Assembly (NCBI RefSeq): GCF_002896875.1
Contig: NZ_CP023278.1
Span: 5,402,501-5,466,500, forward strand
Source of the DNA: Nostoc sp. CENA543
Lineage (GTDB): Bacteria > Cyanobacteriota > Cyanobacteriia > Cyanobacteriales > Nostocaceae
DNA: 64,000 bases
Direction: 5' to 3'
Position numbers and translations under genes: made by a program. The notes below the pieces were generated by a model. The model ran no database searches. It saw only the letters and a program-made list of their open reading frames with translations, and was not told the DNA's origin. This document shows, one piece after another, positions 54,138-62,430 of the stretch (position 1 is its first letter; every line of letters starts with the position of its first letter).

Positions 54138-54371
54138 TCAAATATGATTCCTATACTCCCGAAAATCTTCTAATGGTTCATCGAAATCATCAGATATTGT
54201 GACTATTCCCTTAGCACTACCGAATCCAAGATGGCGTTTTACTGGCAATACAGGAGTTAATTTTACAACAGGTTTATTATCTTTAATGATGATAATTTCT
54301 TCACCATCGAGTGCTGCATCAATCAACTCTGATAAATTCTGAGATGCTTCAGCTAAAGTAATTTGTGTCAT
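54138..54371 (-). CDS. Phd/YefM-type antitoxin, C-terminus altered by IS insertion
   Basis: 77 residues. The start MTQITLAEASQNLSELIDAA and the segment GEEIIIIKDNKPVVKLTPV are typical of the Phd/YefM antitoxin family: an N-terminal DNA-binding domain that represses its own operon, with a C-terminal toxin-binding tail. The tail normally ends near F-R-E-Y-M-E; here D-F-R-E-Y is followed by R-N-H-I and a stop supplied by the inverted repeat of the IS630-family element. The partner PIN toxin lies beyond the element. The antitoxin may still be produced, but coupling to the toxin is destroyed. Confidence 0.87.
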   Translation of the reverse strand: MTQITLAEASQNLSELIDAALDGEEIIIIKDNKPVVKLTPVLPVKRHLGFGSAKGIVTISDDFDEPLEDFREYRNHI

Positions 54372-54420
54372 AATTTCTACCTATAGTGAAATTGGGTTAA
54401 ATATTTTTTAATTTTATCAA

Positions 54421-54582
54421 TTAAGACAATTTTGATAGCTGTTGTATAAAATTTTGATGTGCTTGAGAAACTAAACTAGCTGTGTACCGATGCTCAAATT
54501 CGTGACGCGTGAGTCTGTCCCCACTTTCTAGGGGAGGATTTTTTACACTTTGCTCACAGCCTTTTTCTAAAGATGATGTCAT
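54421..54582 (-). pseudogene. Remnant of a Uma2-family gene
   Basis: Only 53 codons remain, beginning M-T-S-S-L-E-K and containing LESGDRLTRHEFEHRYTA, which matches the N-terminus of one Uma2 subgroup. It then runs at once into SLVSQAHQNFIQQLSKLS, resembling the C-terminal end of the same family (…HxxFxQQL). About 140 central residues with the nuclease site are missing, so this looks like an internal deletion. It lies between the antitoxin gene and the SGNH hydrolase gene. Confidence 0.6.
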
Positions 54583-54629
54583 TAGCAGATTCCTCACAGG
54601 AGTGTTGCTGCATCTAGTATAGGCAATTT

Positions 54630-55262
54630 TTATCTCAGCCAATTTTGCCAAGCATCCCAATGATCAACCAGTTGGGCAAATTCTGCATAACCTGCACTTC
54701 TCGGATGTGCGCCATCATAATTTCTGGCTTCTTCCAGCCAAACTTTGGACTGTTTTAATCTTGAGAAAACATCGAGATAAGGAACATTTAAATCATGGCA
54801 AACTAAAGCAAATTTCTGAGCTAAATCAGCAATTCTCTGATTTTGTTCCTCATCTCCACATGGTGGAGGGCTAACCATTAAAACAGGATATAAATTTTTC
54901 GCTTCACTTAAAATACTATGGATATTTGCCAATGATTGTGTAATATCAACACGAGTTTTACCATTCTCCATGCTTGTATCGTTAACACCAAAAGAAAATA
55001 CAACTCTACCGTCGTATTCTTGTGGTAAACGATAGGAGGCTTCGTTTAACCATCTCTGTCTTAATTCTGTACTCGTTTCTCGCCTCACACCTAAATTATA
55101 GTAGGTGATGTCATAACCTTTTTTGTGAGCATTTACACAGATTCTTCCTGTCCAGCCCAGGTATTCTGGGTCTCCTGTCCCGTTCACAAAAGATTCTCCT
55201 AGAAAGCAAATTCTGATTTGTGATTTATATTTATCGTTCACGTCACCTCTAATTATTGGCAT
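54630..55262 (-). CDS. SGNH/GDSL-family hydrolase
   Basis: 210 residues with all catalytic blocks: block I FLGESFVNGTGD (nucleophile Ser, about 23), a Gly region (YYNLGVRRETS), block III FSFGVND (Gly and Asn of the oxyanion hole) and block V NYDGAHPRSAGY (Asp-Gly-Ala-His, catalytic pair). No signal peptide, so it is probably cytoplasmic. Such enzymes act as esterases, often O-deacetylating sugars or small molecules. The ATG overlaps the stop of the preceding AAC(3)-type acetyltransferase gene by one base (TAATG), so the two are translationally coupled and may act on the same compound. Confidence 0.9.
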   Translation of the reverse strand: MPIIRGDVNDKYKSQIRICFLGESFVNGTGDPEYLGWTGRICVNAHKKGYDITYYNLGVRRETSTELRQRWLNEASYRLPQEYDGRVVFSFGVNDTSMENGKTRVDITQSLANIHSILSEAKNLYPVLMVSPPPCGDEEQNQRIADLAQKFALVCHDLNVPYLDVFSRLKQSKVWLEEARNYDGAHPRSAGYAEFAQLVDHWDAWQNWLR

Positions 55263-56071
55263 TATTCTCTAGGATGATCTTGAAACCAATTAACAGCAAA
55301 ATCAACTGCATTTCGCACATTAAAAAATTTTGTTGTGGCAGAACCAACTGTGGAGCTTTTCACTTGACCTGTGCTTTCAAAAGCTCCACCTATTTCAGCA
55401 AAACAACTATTATCAATATCAATATCTGTGAACCATTGCCAAATTCGCTCTCCTGCGGCGATGATAGGCGCGCCTTTTGTTACTTTTTCTAATTGACCAA
55501 TTCGGTACTCAGCTAAGTGAAAACTTGTGCAATTATCGTATCCTACTCCCAATAACAGTACCCAAGCGTTCAAATTATATAGATGAGCTAAAGGTGAATT
55601 TTCTCCCAGAGAATAATCAAGAGAGTGATTTGCAATGATCTTTTCAGCATCTTTTCCCCAAGCAGCGAAGGAAACCTGCGGGTGAGAACTTCGCAGAACA
55701 TTGTGACAAGTACGGAAGGTTTCCACGATTTGACCCATACCTCGTGTTGGGGTAACTTGAGGATCAAAAGCTGGCATAGTTTCACGAATAATAGACCACC
55801 ACTCTTGAGGAACCGGTGGTTCTTGCCATGCAGCAGGGTCAGACAAATCACCGGAATGGGTAGGCATTACTAAGTTTCCGTTTGGTGTGATGACATCCAT
55901 CAAGGCCTGAACTACTGCGACTGAACCGCCGCAAACCCATCCTAGTGAACTTAGGGATGAATGAACTATGACTGTCATTCCTGGAATCAGCCCTGCTTGG
56001 AATAAATCTGCGGCTAAACTCTGACGAGTACGGGGTGATGATGTATTGAGAATTACTTTCGATTCACTCAT
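55262..56071 (-). CDS. AAC(3)-family N-acetyltransferase
   Basis: 269 residues from ATG 56071 (M-S-E-S-K-V-I-L); an ATG at 56098 lies in the loop of the rbc terminator and is not used. Family motifs: [16 protein letters not shown] (about 39-54), [30 protein letters not shown] (with the conserved His) and [17 protein letters not shown]. The family acetylates amines with acetyl-CoA; members include aminoglycoside 3-N-acetyltransferases and enzymes acting on antibiotics or metabolites, so resistance should not be assumed. It is coupled to an SGNH hydrolase gene and lies directly after the rbc operon terminator. Confidence 0.9.
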   Translation of the reverse strand: MSESKVILNTSSPRTRQSLAADLFQAGLIPGMTVIVHSSLSSLGWVCGGSVAVVQALMDVITPNGNLVMPTHSGDLSDPAAWQEPPVPQEWWSIIRETMPAFDPQVTPTRGMGQIVETFRTCHNVLRSSHPQVSFAAWGKDAEKIIANHSLDYSLGENSPLAHLYNLNAWVLLLGVGYDNCTSFHLAEYRIGQLEKVTKGAPIIAAGERIWQWFTDIDIDNSCFAEIGGAFESTGQVKSSTVGSATTKFFNVRNAVDFAVNWFQDHPRE

Positions 56072-56080
56072 AAGACAACA

Positions 56081-56110
56081 AAAGAGAGGTAAAGTCATTT
56101 ACCTCTCTTG
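56081..56110 (-). terminator. Terminator of the rbcL-X-S operon
   Basis: On the minus strand AAGAGAGGTAAA-TGACT-TTACCTCTCTT is followed by TTGTTGTC. The 12-base stem lies 28 bases after the rbcS stop codon. Confidence 0.8.
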
Positions 56111-56137
56111 AATAAATTATTTAAACCAAGTCAGCTT

Positions 56138-56467
56138 TTAGTATCTGCCGGGTTTGTGAACGATGAAGCTGAGAACTTGGCACTGCTTGATGTTGTCAAA
56201 ACCTACAACACGGATGTAGTTACCAGGATACTGAGAACGGCAAGCTTGAACTTCGCCTAATACTTCGCGAGTGGTTTGGGCGTTGAACAAGGGAAGCTTC
56301 CACATTGTCCAGTAGAATTCTGTAGGTTCGGAAGTCTCGTTGAATTCGATTGCGGGGATGTAACCTTGGTTCAGGATGTACTGAACTTGCTTTTCAATTT
56401 GAGCGTCGGTGAGGGGGGGTAAGTAAGAAAGGGTCTCGTAACGACGTTCTTTTGGTAAGGTTTGCAT
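56138..56467 (-). CDS. rbcS: Rubisco small subunit
   Basis: 109-residue small subunit of form IB Rubisco. It contains [19 protein letters not shown], the [10 protein letters not shown] block (tyrosine-tryptophan rich, conserved in all form I small subunits), [19 protein letters not shown] and the C-terminal [10 protein letters not shown]. Length is normal for cyanobacteria. It is the last gene of the operon, 46 bases after rbcX, and is followed by a terminator. Eight copies cap the L8 core in the carboxysome. Confidence 0.98.
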   Translation of the reverse strand: MQTLPKERRYETLSYLPPLTDAQIEKQVQYILNQGYIPAIEFNETSEPTEFYWTMWKLPLFNAQTTREVLGEVQACRSQYPGNYIRVVGFDNIKQCQVLSFIVHKPGRY

Positions 56468-56513
56468 AGCTAAGTAATAACTGTTTACTATTTGGTGACG
56501 ACTGAGAAATTTC

Positions 56514-56921
56514 CTAACTGGCTAAGTTATCCCGGTCAGGATCGGAAAATCTTGGCTGTTCTGATTCAGGACTGGGGTGGGATAAACTCAGTTGCGTAAT
56601 GCGTTCTAAATGCTGGCGACGTTGTTCCATATTGGCTTGCTGAATGCCGGTGCGAATCATTTCGGGGAGAAAATCAGCGATTTCTTCAGCTATATGTTCT
56701 CTGACCGTCATAATTCGCAGTGCCAAATCTGGCTTTGCTTGTAAAAGTTCTTCGATGTATTTTTCTCCATCTTGAACTTTTCCGGCAGAAAAGTTTTGTA
56801 ACCAATGTGCTAAAGGAGGATTCGTTTCGCCTAGCTGTGCCAGAACTGTCCTTAGTGCCTGATAAGTCAGGTAGCTTTGGAGAGTCTTGGCTGTGTCCTT
56901 CGCAATTTGCTTGAGATTCAT
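56514..56921 (-). CDS. rbcX: Rubisco assembly chaperone RbcX
   Basis: 135 residues. RbcX dimers bind the C-terminal peptide of RbcL and stabilise it during assembly of the L8 core. The helical family sequence has [21 protein letters not shown] (quoted: [16 protein letters not shown], about 18-33), [22 protein letters not shown] and a variable C-terminal tail after about residue 112 ([16 protein letters not shown]). The gene lies between rbcL and rbcS as in Nostoc-type cyanobacteria. The leader contains a hairpin (57008-57048). Confidence 0.97.
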   Translation of the reverse strand: MNLKQIAKDTAKTLQSYLTYQALRTVLAQLGETNPPLAHWLQNFSAGKVQDGEKYIEELLQAKPDLALRIMTVREHIAEEIADFLPEMIRTGIQQANMEQRRQHLERITQLSLSHPSPESEQPRFSDPDRDNLAS

Positions 56922-57007
56922 GCTTGACCCAGCCCAAGTTTAAGTAAAAAGTCAAAAGTAAAAAGTAAAAAGAAGGAATGAAAATTTTCTTTTACCCTTT
57001 GGTATGA

Positions 57008-57048
57008 GCCGCTTGCTGATGTGGGAAACTCTCACTTCAGCAGTGGCT
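57008..57048. other. Hairpin in the rbcL-rbcX spacer
   Basis: GCCGCTTGCTGATGTGGG-AAACT-CTCACTTCAGCAGTGGC: long, slightly mismatched stem (GCC-GCTGAAG-TGAG type pairing) in the 158-base spacer. It probably attenuates or stabilises the transcript so that rbcL mRNA exceeds rbcX and rbcS levels. TAAAAAGTAAAAAGTAAAA repeats lie between it and rbcX. Confidence 0.6.
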
Positions 57049-57080
57049 TACCTTTTAACTTTTTACCTTTTACTTGATGA

Positions 57081-58511
57081 TCAGACGGTATCCATTGCCT
57101 CAAACTCGAACTTGATTTCTTTCCACAGTTCGCAAGCAGCAGCCAATTCAGGAGACCACTTAGCAGCTTCACGGATAACGTCGTTACCTTCGCGTGCCAA
57201 GTTACGGCCTTCGTTACGAGCTTGGATACAAGCTTCTAGAGCTACGCGGTTTGCGGTTGCACCAGGAGCGTTACCCCAGGGGTGTCCGAGTGTACCACCA
57301 CCGAATTGCAGTACGGAGTCGTCACCGAAGATTTCTACTAGTGCGGGCATATGCCATACGTGGATACCACCAGAAGCTACTGCCATTACACCAGGTAAAG
57401 AAGCCCAATCTTGGGTAAAGTAGATACCGCGAGATTTGTCTTGCTCAACGTAGTTTTCACGCAACAGGTCAACGAAGCCCATTGTGATACCACGTTCACC
57501 TTCTAATTTACCTACTACGGTACCGGTGTGGATGTGGTCACCACCAGATAAACGTAGAGCTTTAGCCAATACACGGAAGTGAATACCGTGGTTCTTTTGA
57601 CGGTCGATTACAGCGTGCATCGCACGGTGGATGTGCAGTAATAAACCGTTGTCACGACACCAACGCGCCAAGGTGGTGTTAGCTGTGAAACCTGCTGTGA
57701 GGTAGTCGTGCATGATGATGGGCATATTGAGTTCTTTAGCGTACTCAGCCCGCTTCAACATTTCTTCGCAGGTAGGCGCGGTAACGTTGAGGTAGTGACC
57801 TTTGATTTCGCCGGTTTCTGCTTGAGACTTGTGGATAGCGTCAGCTACGAACAAGAAGCGATCGCGCCATCTTTGGAAAGGTGCAGAGTTGATGTTTTCG
57901 TCGTCTTTGGTGAAGTCCAAACCGCCACGTAAACATTCGTATACTGCACGACCGTAGTTCTTAGCAGATAGACCTAATTTTGGTTTGATGGTACAACCCA
58001 ACAAAGGACGACCATATTTGTTTAATTTGTCACGCTCAACTTGAATACCGTGGGGAGGGCCTTGGAATGTCTTGATGTAAGCAACTGGGAAGCGAATGTC
58101 TTCCAGACGCAATGCCCGCAAAGCTTTAAAACCAAATACGTTACCTACAATTGAGGTTAAAACGTTGGTGATGGAGCCTTCTTCAAAGAGATCCAGAGGA
58201 TAGGCAATGTAGGCAATAAACTGGTTGTCTTCGCCAGGAACTGGTTCGATATCGTAGCAACGACCTTTGTAACGATCTAGATCGGTTAATAAGTCTGTCC
58301 ATACGGTTGTCCAAGTACCAGTAGAAGACTCAGCCGCTACAGCCGCAGCTGCTTCTTCAAAGGGAACTCCAGGCTGGGGTGTAACACGGAACGCCGCTAG
58401 AAGATCCGTATCTTTAGGTGTGTAATCAGGTGTGTAATAAGTTAGTCTGTAATCTTGAACCCCGGCTTTATACCCAGCTTTTGACTGAGTCTTCGTTTGA
58501 GCGTAAGACAT
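57081..58511 (-). CDS. rbcL: Rubisco large subunit
   Basis: 476-residue form IB large subunit, catalysing CO2 fixation on ribulose-1,5-bisphosphate. Active-site motifs: the loop [14 protein letters not shown] with the carbamylated Lys (about 202), [28 protein letters not shown](IH), [11 protein letters not shown] (loop 6 Lys) and [14 protein letters not shown] 58511 is preceded by GGAAGGAT. The C-terminus FEFEAMDTV is normal. First gene of rbcL-rbcX-rbcS on the minus strand, with a long leader. Confidence 0.99.
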   Translation of the reverse strand: MSYAQTKTQSKAGYKAGVQDYRLTYYTPDYTPKDTDLLAAFRVTPQPGVPFEEAAAAVAAESSTGTWTTVWTDLLTDLDRYKGRCYDIEPVPGEDNQFIAYIAYPLDLFEEGSITNVLTSIVGNVFGFKALRALRLEDIRFPVAYIKTFQGPPHGIQVERDKLNKYGRPLLGCTIKPKLGLSAKNYGRAVYECLRGGLDFTKDDENINSAPFQRWRDRFLFVADAIHKSQAETGEIKGHYLNVTAPTCEEMLKRAEYAKELNMPIIMHDYLTAGFTANTTLARWCRDNGLLLHIHRAMHAVIDRQKNHGIHFRVLAKALRLSGGDHIHTGTVVGKLEGERGITMGFVDLLRENYVEQDKSRGIYFTQDWASLPGVMAVASGGIHVWHMPALVEIFGDDSVLQFGGGTLGHPWGNAPGATANRVALEACIQARNEGRNLAREGNDVIREAAKWSPELAAACELWKEIKFEFEAMDTV

Positions 58512-59160
58512 ATCTATCCTTCCAAGATGTCACTCTTTTTACTTATCAAATCACGTTGTGGGCAGTTTTTTCTCGCGATCGCCCTATCTCTCCATCAACA
58601 AGGAGAAAAACAGGAATAACTTTTTTTTAGAGGTTTTCTTTGGTTGAGGGTAGCGATTTTCTGCTACTGACAACTGGTAAATCTCTTCACCCGTCTTCCC
58701 TCGTGGGGATTGCATAACTTCACGGTTGTGCTTTATCCCTCATGCCAACATTTAAAAATTCTCTTTTATCTGTTTTTCTCACTCCACTACAGTGCTTTAT
58801 CTCATTGCTACCTTCGCGCTAGGGTGAAAGTATGAGTTATTTCCCAAAATCCCTGTGTATTTAGGTAATCGGGTTGTGATTCACAAGTTTCCGCCCATAC
58901 TTTCCTGATGTCTTCCTGATTTCCCAGAAATAGTCAACAGAGAGAGTTTGGCTTGACGGATTACTTAGTGGAGTGATGAGCGCGAGATAAAAAGTTGCAC
59001 ACCACGAATTTGTAACTTGTCTCACAATATATCAAGAAATGGCATAAGTTAATCTTTGAAAGTTTTTAACTTATATATTTAAATTTGTTATTAAATAAAT
59101 ATTTAAACATTTTGTTTCAAAGTCTTTACAAAATACCTCTTTAGTTATAAGCACTTTGAT
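58512..59160 (-). promoter_or_regulatory. Long rbcL upstream region
   Basis: About 650 bases without any open frame, between rbcL and a repeat block. A long untranslated leader is known for rbcL in Anabaena, where transcription begins several hundred bases upstream. A run of GGGATAAAG-like and CTCATGCC segments offers no obvious second gene. Promoter and regulator sites (RbcR/CcmR-type, NtcA) are expected here; one candidate NtcA-type sequence is listed separately. Confidence 0.55.
59012..59025 (-). promoter_or_regulatory. Candidate NtcA-type site upstream of rbcL
   Basis: On the minus strand GTGAGACAAGTTAC fits the relaxed NtcA consensus GT-N10-AC (strict form GTA-N8-TAC). A TATCTC hexamer lies 22 bases downstream, near the spacing of NtcA-activated -10 boxes, and the site is 500 bases before the rbcL start. 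NtcA is known to act on rbcL in Anabaena, but this particular match is only a pattern match. Confidence 0.35.
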
Positions 59161-59164
59161 GAAG

Positions 59165-59440
59165 TGATTGAGTGCTGAGTTTTGAGTGCTGTTAGCGGAA
59201 GCGGGGCGTTTAGCCCGTGCTGTTAGCGGAAGCGGGGCGTTTAGCCGGTGATGTTAGCGGAAGCGGGGCGTTTAGCCGATGCTGAATTTTGAGTGATGTT
59301 AGTGGTAGTGCGGCGTTTAGCTGGTGCTGAGTTGAGAAGTAAATTCTACCTTGTCTACCTTGTCTACCTTGTCCCCATTCCCCAGTCCTCAGTCCCCAAT
59401 TCCCAGTCCCCATTCCCCAGTCCCCAATCCCACGCCTAAT
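59165..59440. repeat. Four tandem dispersed units with CCTTGTCTA and CCCCAGTCCC repeats
   Basis: Four consecutive copies of the dispersed unit (GCTGTTAGCGGAAGCGGGG, then CGTTTAGCC), each about 37-40 bases with small differences including a degenerate fourth copy, followed by CTACCTTGTCTACCTTG and CCCCAGTCC/CCCCATTCC units (59345-59430). It is the largest such array in the window. Confidence 0.85.
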
Positions 59441-59496
59441 GTTTAAAAACTACTAACTGCGGGAAAACTGAGATCAATTGTTAGCCAGTCTAGGTA

Positions 59497-60609
59497 ATGG
59501 CTACAGGTATTGTCTCCAAAGGAAATTTCACCGTGGTATTACTTCACAAACGTACTAGTTTACTGATGACTTCTATATTGTTGGGGTTGGTGGTTGTGCC
59601 GAATATTTCAGCTAAGGCGCAAACTACCCCTCCAGTTGATGCTTCGGAGTTAGCCCCGACTTATCCCCCTTCAGCACCGCCTCCACGAGTAGCACCTCTA
59701 CCTGATGAACGAGACTTGCAAGAACGGGCAGTGGAAACTGATTATCGTGTGAATAATTTACTCGCAGATTTTTCAGGTAATCTTTGGGTGGGTTCTTGGC
59801 GAGGATTGTCACGCATTGACCCCAAAACCGGTAAAATTTTGGGGCGTGTTAGTCTACCGAATACTGCCATTGGTGCTTTAGCACAGGATAAAGTCGGAAG
59901 GCTATGGGTAGGAACTTATGAAGGACTTTTACGGGTAGAACCTCGCACTAATGAAATTACTGCTCAAAATTTATTGTTGCCTTCCAAGAGGGTGTTATCG
60001 CTACTAGTTGATAAGCGTGGTTATCTGTGGACGGGAACGGACAATGGTTTAGCGTTAATTAGTCCCGATCAAGGTTTAATTATGACCACGGTGAAGAATT
60101 TACCTGGTGTGAGTGCCAATGCTTTGACTTTAGATGCGGAAGGTCAACTTTGGGTGGGGACTTTGGATGGTGTCGTGCGAGTCAATACCGCCAGTGGGTT
60201 GATTATGAAGCGCATCAACGATTTACCTGGGACGACAGTACAAACTTTAGCTATTAGTCCAGAAGGTTTGATTTGGGCAGGAATGCCTAATAATTTACTA
60301 GTGATTAATCCCAAAACTGGAATAGTGTTGCGTTCGGTGGCACGGTTGCGGGGCAAGAATGTCACCGCAGTTCGTTTTGCAAAAGATGGTAGTGTGTGGG
60401 TAGGGACTAACGATGGTTTGTTACGATTGAATCCAAATACAGGCGCAGTGTTAGATGAAGTTGCCGGACTACCTTCAAGTCGAGTGCTAGCACTTGTACC
60501 AGACGTTGCAAGTAAATTATGGATTGGTACAACTGAAGGTCTAGCTTGGTTAATGCCCAAAATGGAAAGTGCCAAACCTCATCTAGCTTTCAGCCGTGCT
60601 GTGAAATGA
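59497..60609 (+). CDS. Secreted beta-propeller protein (two-component regulator propeller repeats)
   Basis: 370 residues. The N-terminus has a membrane/signal segment (LLMTSILLGLVVVPNISAKA, about 22-41) with a possible cleavage after KAQ. The mature part begins with a Pro-rich stretch (YPPSAPPPRVAPLP) and then at least six blades with the pattern (N)LWVGTxxGLxR(I/V)xPxTGxxL: GNLWVGSWRGLSRIDPKTG, RLWVGTYEGLLRVEPRTN, LWVGTLDGVVRVNTASG, SVWVGTNDGLLRLNPNTG. Such propellers form the sensor part of hybrid histidine kinases, but no kinase or regulator is attached or adjacent, so it is probably a stand-alone periplasmic ligand-binding protein. Confidence 0.85.
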   Translation: MATGIVSKGNFTVVLLHKRTSLLMTSILLGLVVVPNISAKAQTTPPVDASELAPTYPPSAPPPRVAPLPDERDLQERAVETDYRVNNLLADFSGNLWVGSWRGLSRIDPKTGKILGRVSLPNTAIGALAQDKVGRLWVGTYEGLLRVEPRTNEITAQNLLLPSKRVLSLLVDKRGYLWTGTDNGLALISPDQGLIMTTVKNLPGVSANALTLDAEGQLWVGTLDGVVRVNTASGLIMKRINDLPGTTVQTLAISPEGLIWAGMPNNLLVINPKTGIVLRSVARLRGKNVTAVRFAKDGSVWVGTNDGLLRLNPNTGAVLDEVAGLPSSRVLALVPDVASKLWIGTTEGLAWLMPKMESAKPHLAFSRAVK

Positions 60610-60717
60610 AAAAATGGGAATTGGACATTGGGGTAAAAATTATTCTCCTGTATCTCAATTCCCCATTCCCAATTCCCCATTCCCCATCCCCAATTTCCCA
60701 TTCCCGATTGACGAAAA
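60610..60717. repeat. ATTCCCCATTCCC units before panB
   Basis: ATTCCCCATTCCCAATTCCCC and CCATCCCCAATTTCCC-type units of the GGGGAAT/GGGGATT repeat family fill most of the space between the propeller gene and panB. Confidence 0.75.
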
Positions 60718-61488
60718 ATGGCAATTACTACCCAGCAATTAATTCAATTTAAACAACAGGGACGCGCAATTGTAGCTTTGACTGCATGGGATTGCGCGAT
60801 CGCTCATATTCTTGATGCGGCTGGTGTAGACTTAATCCTGGTGGGGGACTCGATGGCAGCGATTTTGGGGTATAAAAATACGCTGCCGATTACTCTAGAG
60901 GAAACGCTGCACCATGCTAAAGCTGTGCGTCGCGGTGTCAAACGGGCTTTGGTGGTGGTCGATTTACCGTTTTTGACTTATCAAGAAAGTGTTCAGCAAG
61001 CTATCCATTCGGCTGGACGGGTATTAAAGGAAACAGGAGCGCAAGCCGTTAAATTAGAAGGTGGTTATCCTGCGATGGTGGAAACTGTGGCGCGGTTGGT
61101 GCAGGCGGGAATTCCGGTGATGGGTCATGTGGGTTTGACACCGCAGTCTGTGCATCAGTTGGGTTTGCGACAGCAGGGGAAGACTGAAGAGACAGCCGAG
61201 AAAATTTTAAACGAAGCGATCGCTCTCGAACAAGCAGGTGTATTTGCGATCGTTTTAGAGCATATACCCGCCGATTTGGCAATGCAGATTACACAAAAAT
61301 TGAGCATTCCCACTATTGGTATTGGTGCAGGTTCGCACTGTGATGGTCAAGTTTTAGTTACCTCAGATGTACTGGGATTATCAGAAAAACAACCACCATT
61401 TGCCAAAGTCTACACTAATCTACGGGAGACAATCACCCAAGCTGTAAAAGATTACGCTACAGAAGTACGTGAGAGAAAGTTTCCATAA
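60718..61488 (+). CDS. panB: 3-methyl-2-oxobutanoate hydroxymethyltransferase
   Basis: First committed step of pantothenate synthesis: transfers a one-carbon unit from 5,10-methylene-THF to 2-oxoisovalerate. 256 residues, TIM barrel, with [27 protein letters not shown] (quoted: LTAWDCAIA and [10 protein letters not shown], metal-binding Asp), the [14 protein letters not shown] block, [13 protein letters not shown] and [15 protein letters not shown] with catalytic His and Glu, and [15 protein letters not shown]. The ATG at 60718 follows repeat DNA. No other pan gene is in the window. Confidence 0.95.
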   Translation: MAITTQQLIQFKQQGRAIVALTAWDCAIAHILDAAGVDLILVGDSMAAILGYKNTLPITLEETLHHAKAVRRGVKRALVVVDLPFLTYQESVQQAIHSAGRVLKETGAQAVKLEGGYPAMVETVARLVQAGIPVMGHVGLTPQSVHQLGLRQQGKTEETAEKILNEAIALEQAGVFAIVLEHIPADLAMQITQKLSIPTIGIGAGSHCDGQVLVTSDVLGLSEKQPPFAKVYTNLRETITQAVKDYATEVRERKFP

Positions 61489-61632
61489 TAATTAAATGGG
61501 AATAGGGAATGGGGAATGGGGCATTGGGCAATAAGTTACTCTTTTCTTTGTCTCTTACTTCCCCATTCGCCATAGTCATGAGTAATTACTATTTTCTGCT
61601 GCTCCACTGTCTCATTTATTGAGAATATATGT
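61489..61632. repeat. GGGAATGGGGAATGGGGCA units after panB
   Basis: Short G-rich repeat (61498-61530) of the same family as elsewhere, followed by about 100 bases that must carry the promoter of the next gene. Nothing else was recognised. Confidence 0.6.
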
Positions 61633-62379
61633 ATGGTTTTACAAGTCAGTCCTACCCAAAAACAAGTAAATATCACCTGGGAAGCACTTCCTGGGGATTT
61701 CGTTTTACCTGATGACCCTGTGGAAAATATTCAGCAACCACCACTTGCAGCCGCACTCACTGACGCTTTAGGAGCTAGCGGACGTATTCAACCCGAAATG
61801 CTCATCGGCTCGAATTTTGGGCTAGTAGCGACAGTGAATAAAAAAATTGTGGTGAAAGCACCTGATTGGTTTTATGTCCCACAAGTCCAACCTGTCGCTA
61901 CGGATATCATTCGTCGAAGTTACACGCAAAATTTAGAAGGTGGGGCTGTATCTGTGGTGATGGAATTTCTCTCAGATACGGAAAATGGAGAGTTATCAAT
62001 TCGTTCGACTCCGCCTTACGGTAAGCTCTATTTTTACGAAAAAATTCTGCAAGTTCCTACCTACGTCACCTACGACCCCTACGAACCAATTTTAGAAGTC
62101 CGGTGTTTGCAGGATGGCAAATATGTTTTACAACCGCCCGATACTAACGGACGTTTTTGGATTCCTGAGTTGGAGTTATTTCTGGGAATTTGGTATGGTG
62201 AGAGACTTTGCCAAACTATGAATTGGTTGCGGTGGTGGGATGGGGAAGGAAATCTCTTGTTGTGGAGTAGTGAACAAGCTGAACAAGAACGCCAACGCGC
62301 TGAACAGGAAAAACAACGTGCAGAGAAATTGGCTGCTAAGTTGCGTGAGCTAGGTGTTGACCCTGATGCGATCGCCTAA
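61633..62379 (+). CDS. Uma2-family protein with short coiled-coil tail
   Basis: 248 residues; paralogue of the gene at 27313. Shared blocks include NITWEALPGDF, the VKAPDWFYVPQVQ block with Asp, SVVMEFLSDTENGEL with the Glu, KLYFYEKILQVPTYVTYDP and WLRWWDGEGNLLLW, followed by two QRAEQEK repeats (about 221-235) instead of the four or five in its paralogue. ATG 61633 is in the context GTATGG. Function unknown. Confidence 0.85.
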   Translation: MVLQVSPTQKQVNITWEALPGDFVLPDDPVENIQQPPLAAALTDALGASGRIQPEMLIGSNFGLVATVNKKIVVKAPDWFYVPQVQPVATDIIRRSYTQNLEGGAVSVVMEFLSDTENGELSIRSTPPYGKLYFYEKILQVPTYVTYDPYEPILEVRCLQDGKYVLQPPDTNGRFWIPELELFLGIWYGERLCQTMNWLRWWDGEGNLLLWSSEQAEQERQRAEQEKQRAEKLAAKLRELGVDPDAIA

Positions 62380-62430
62380 TGTCATCAGTGAATAATTAAG
62401 TTATGGAATCACTGTGCGATCGCAAATTTC

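Larger units (their letters stand above)
52998..54153 (-). mobile_element. IS630-family insertion sequence
   Basis: 1156 bases. Terminal inverted repeats: left end TAGGACTAGTATTTGATTT followed by CTGAAAAAG, right end (reverse complement) TAGGAATCATATTTGATTT followed by CTGAAAAAG, 24 of 28 matching. A TA is duplicated at both sides (52996-52997 and 54154-54155), the hallmark of IS630/Tc1-type insertion. It encodes a transposase in two overlapping frames on the minus strand. If the element and one TA are removed, the flanks rejoin into D-F-R-E-Y-M-E-stop overlapping the toxin ATG, exactly the usual antitoxin/toxin junction. Confidence 0.92.

Noticed and set aside
55262-56071. Aminoglycoside resistance gene
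   Set aside because: The AAC(3) fold is clear, but the chromosomal context next to the rbc operon and the coupled hydrolase give no evidence for antibiotic resistance.
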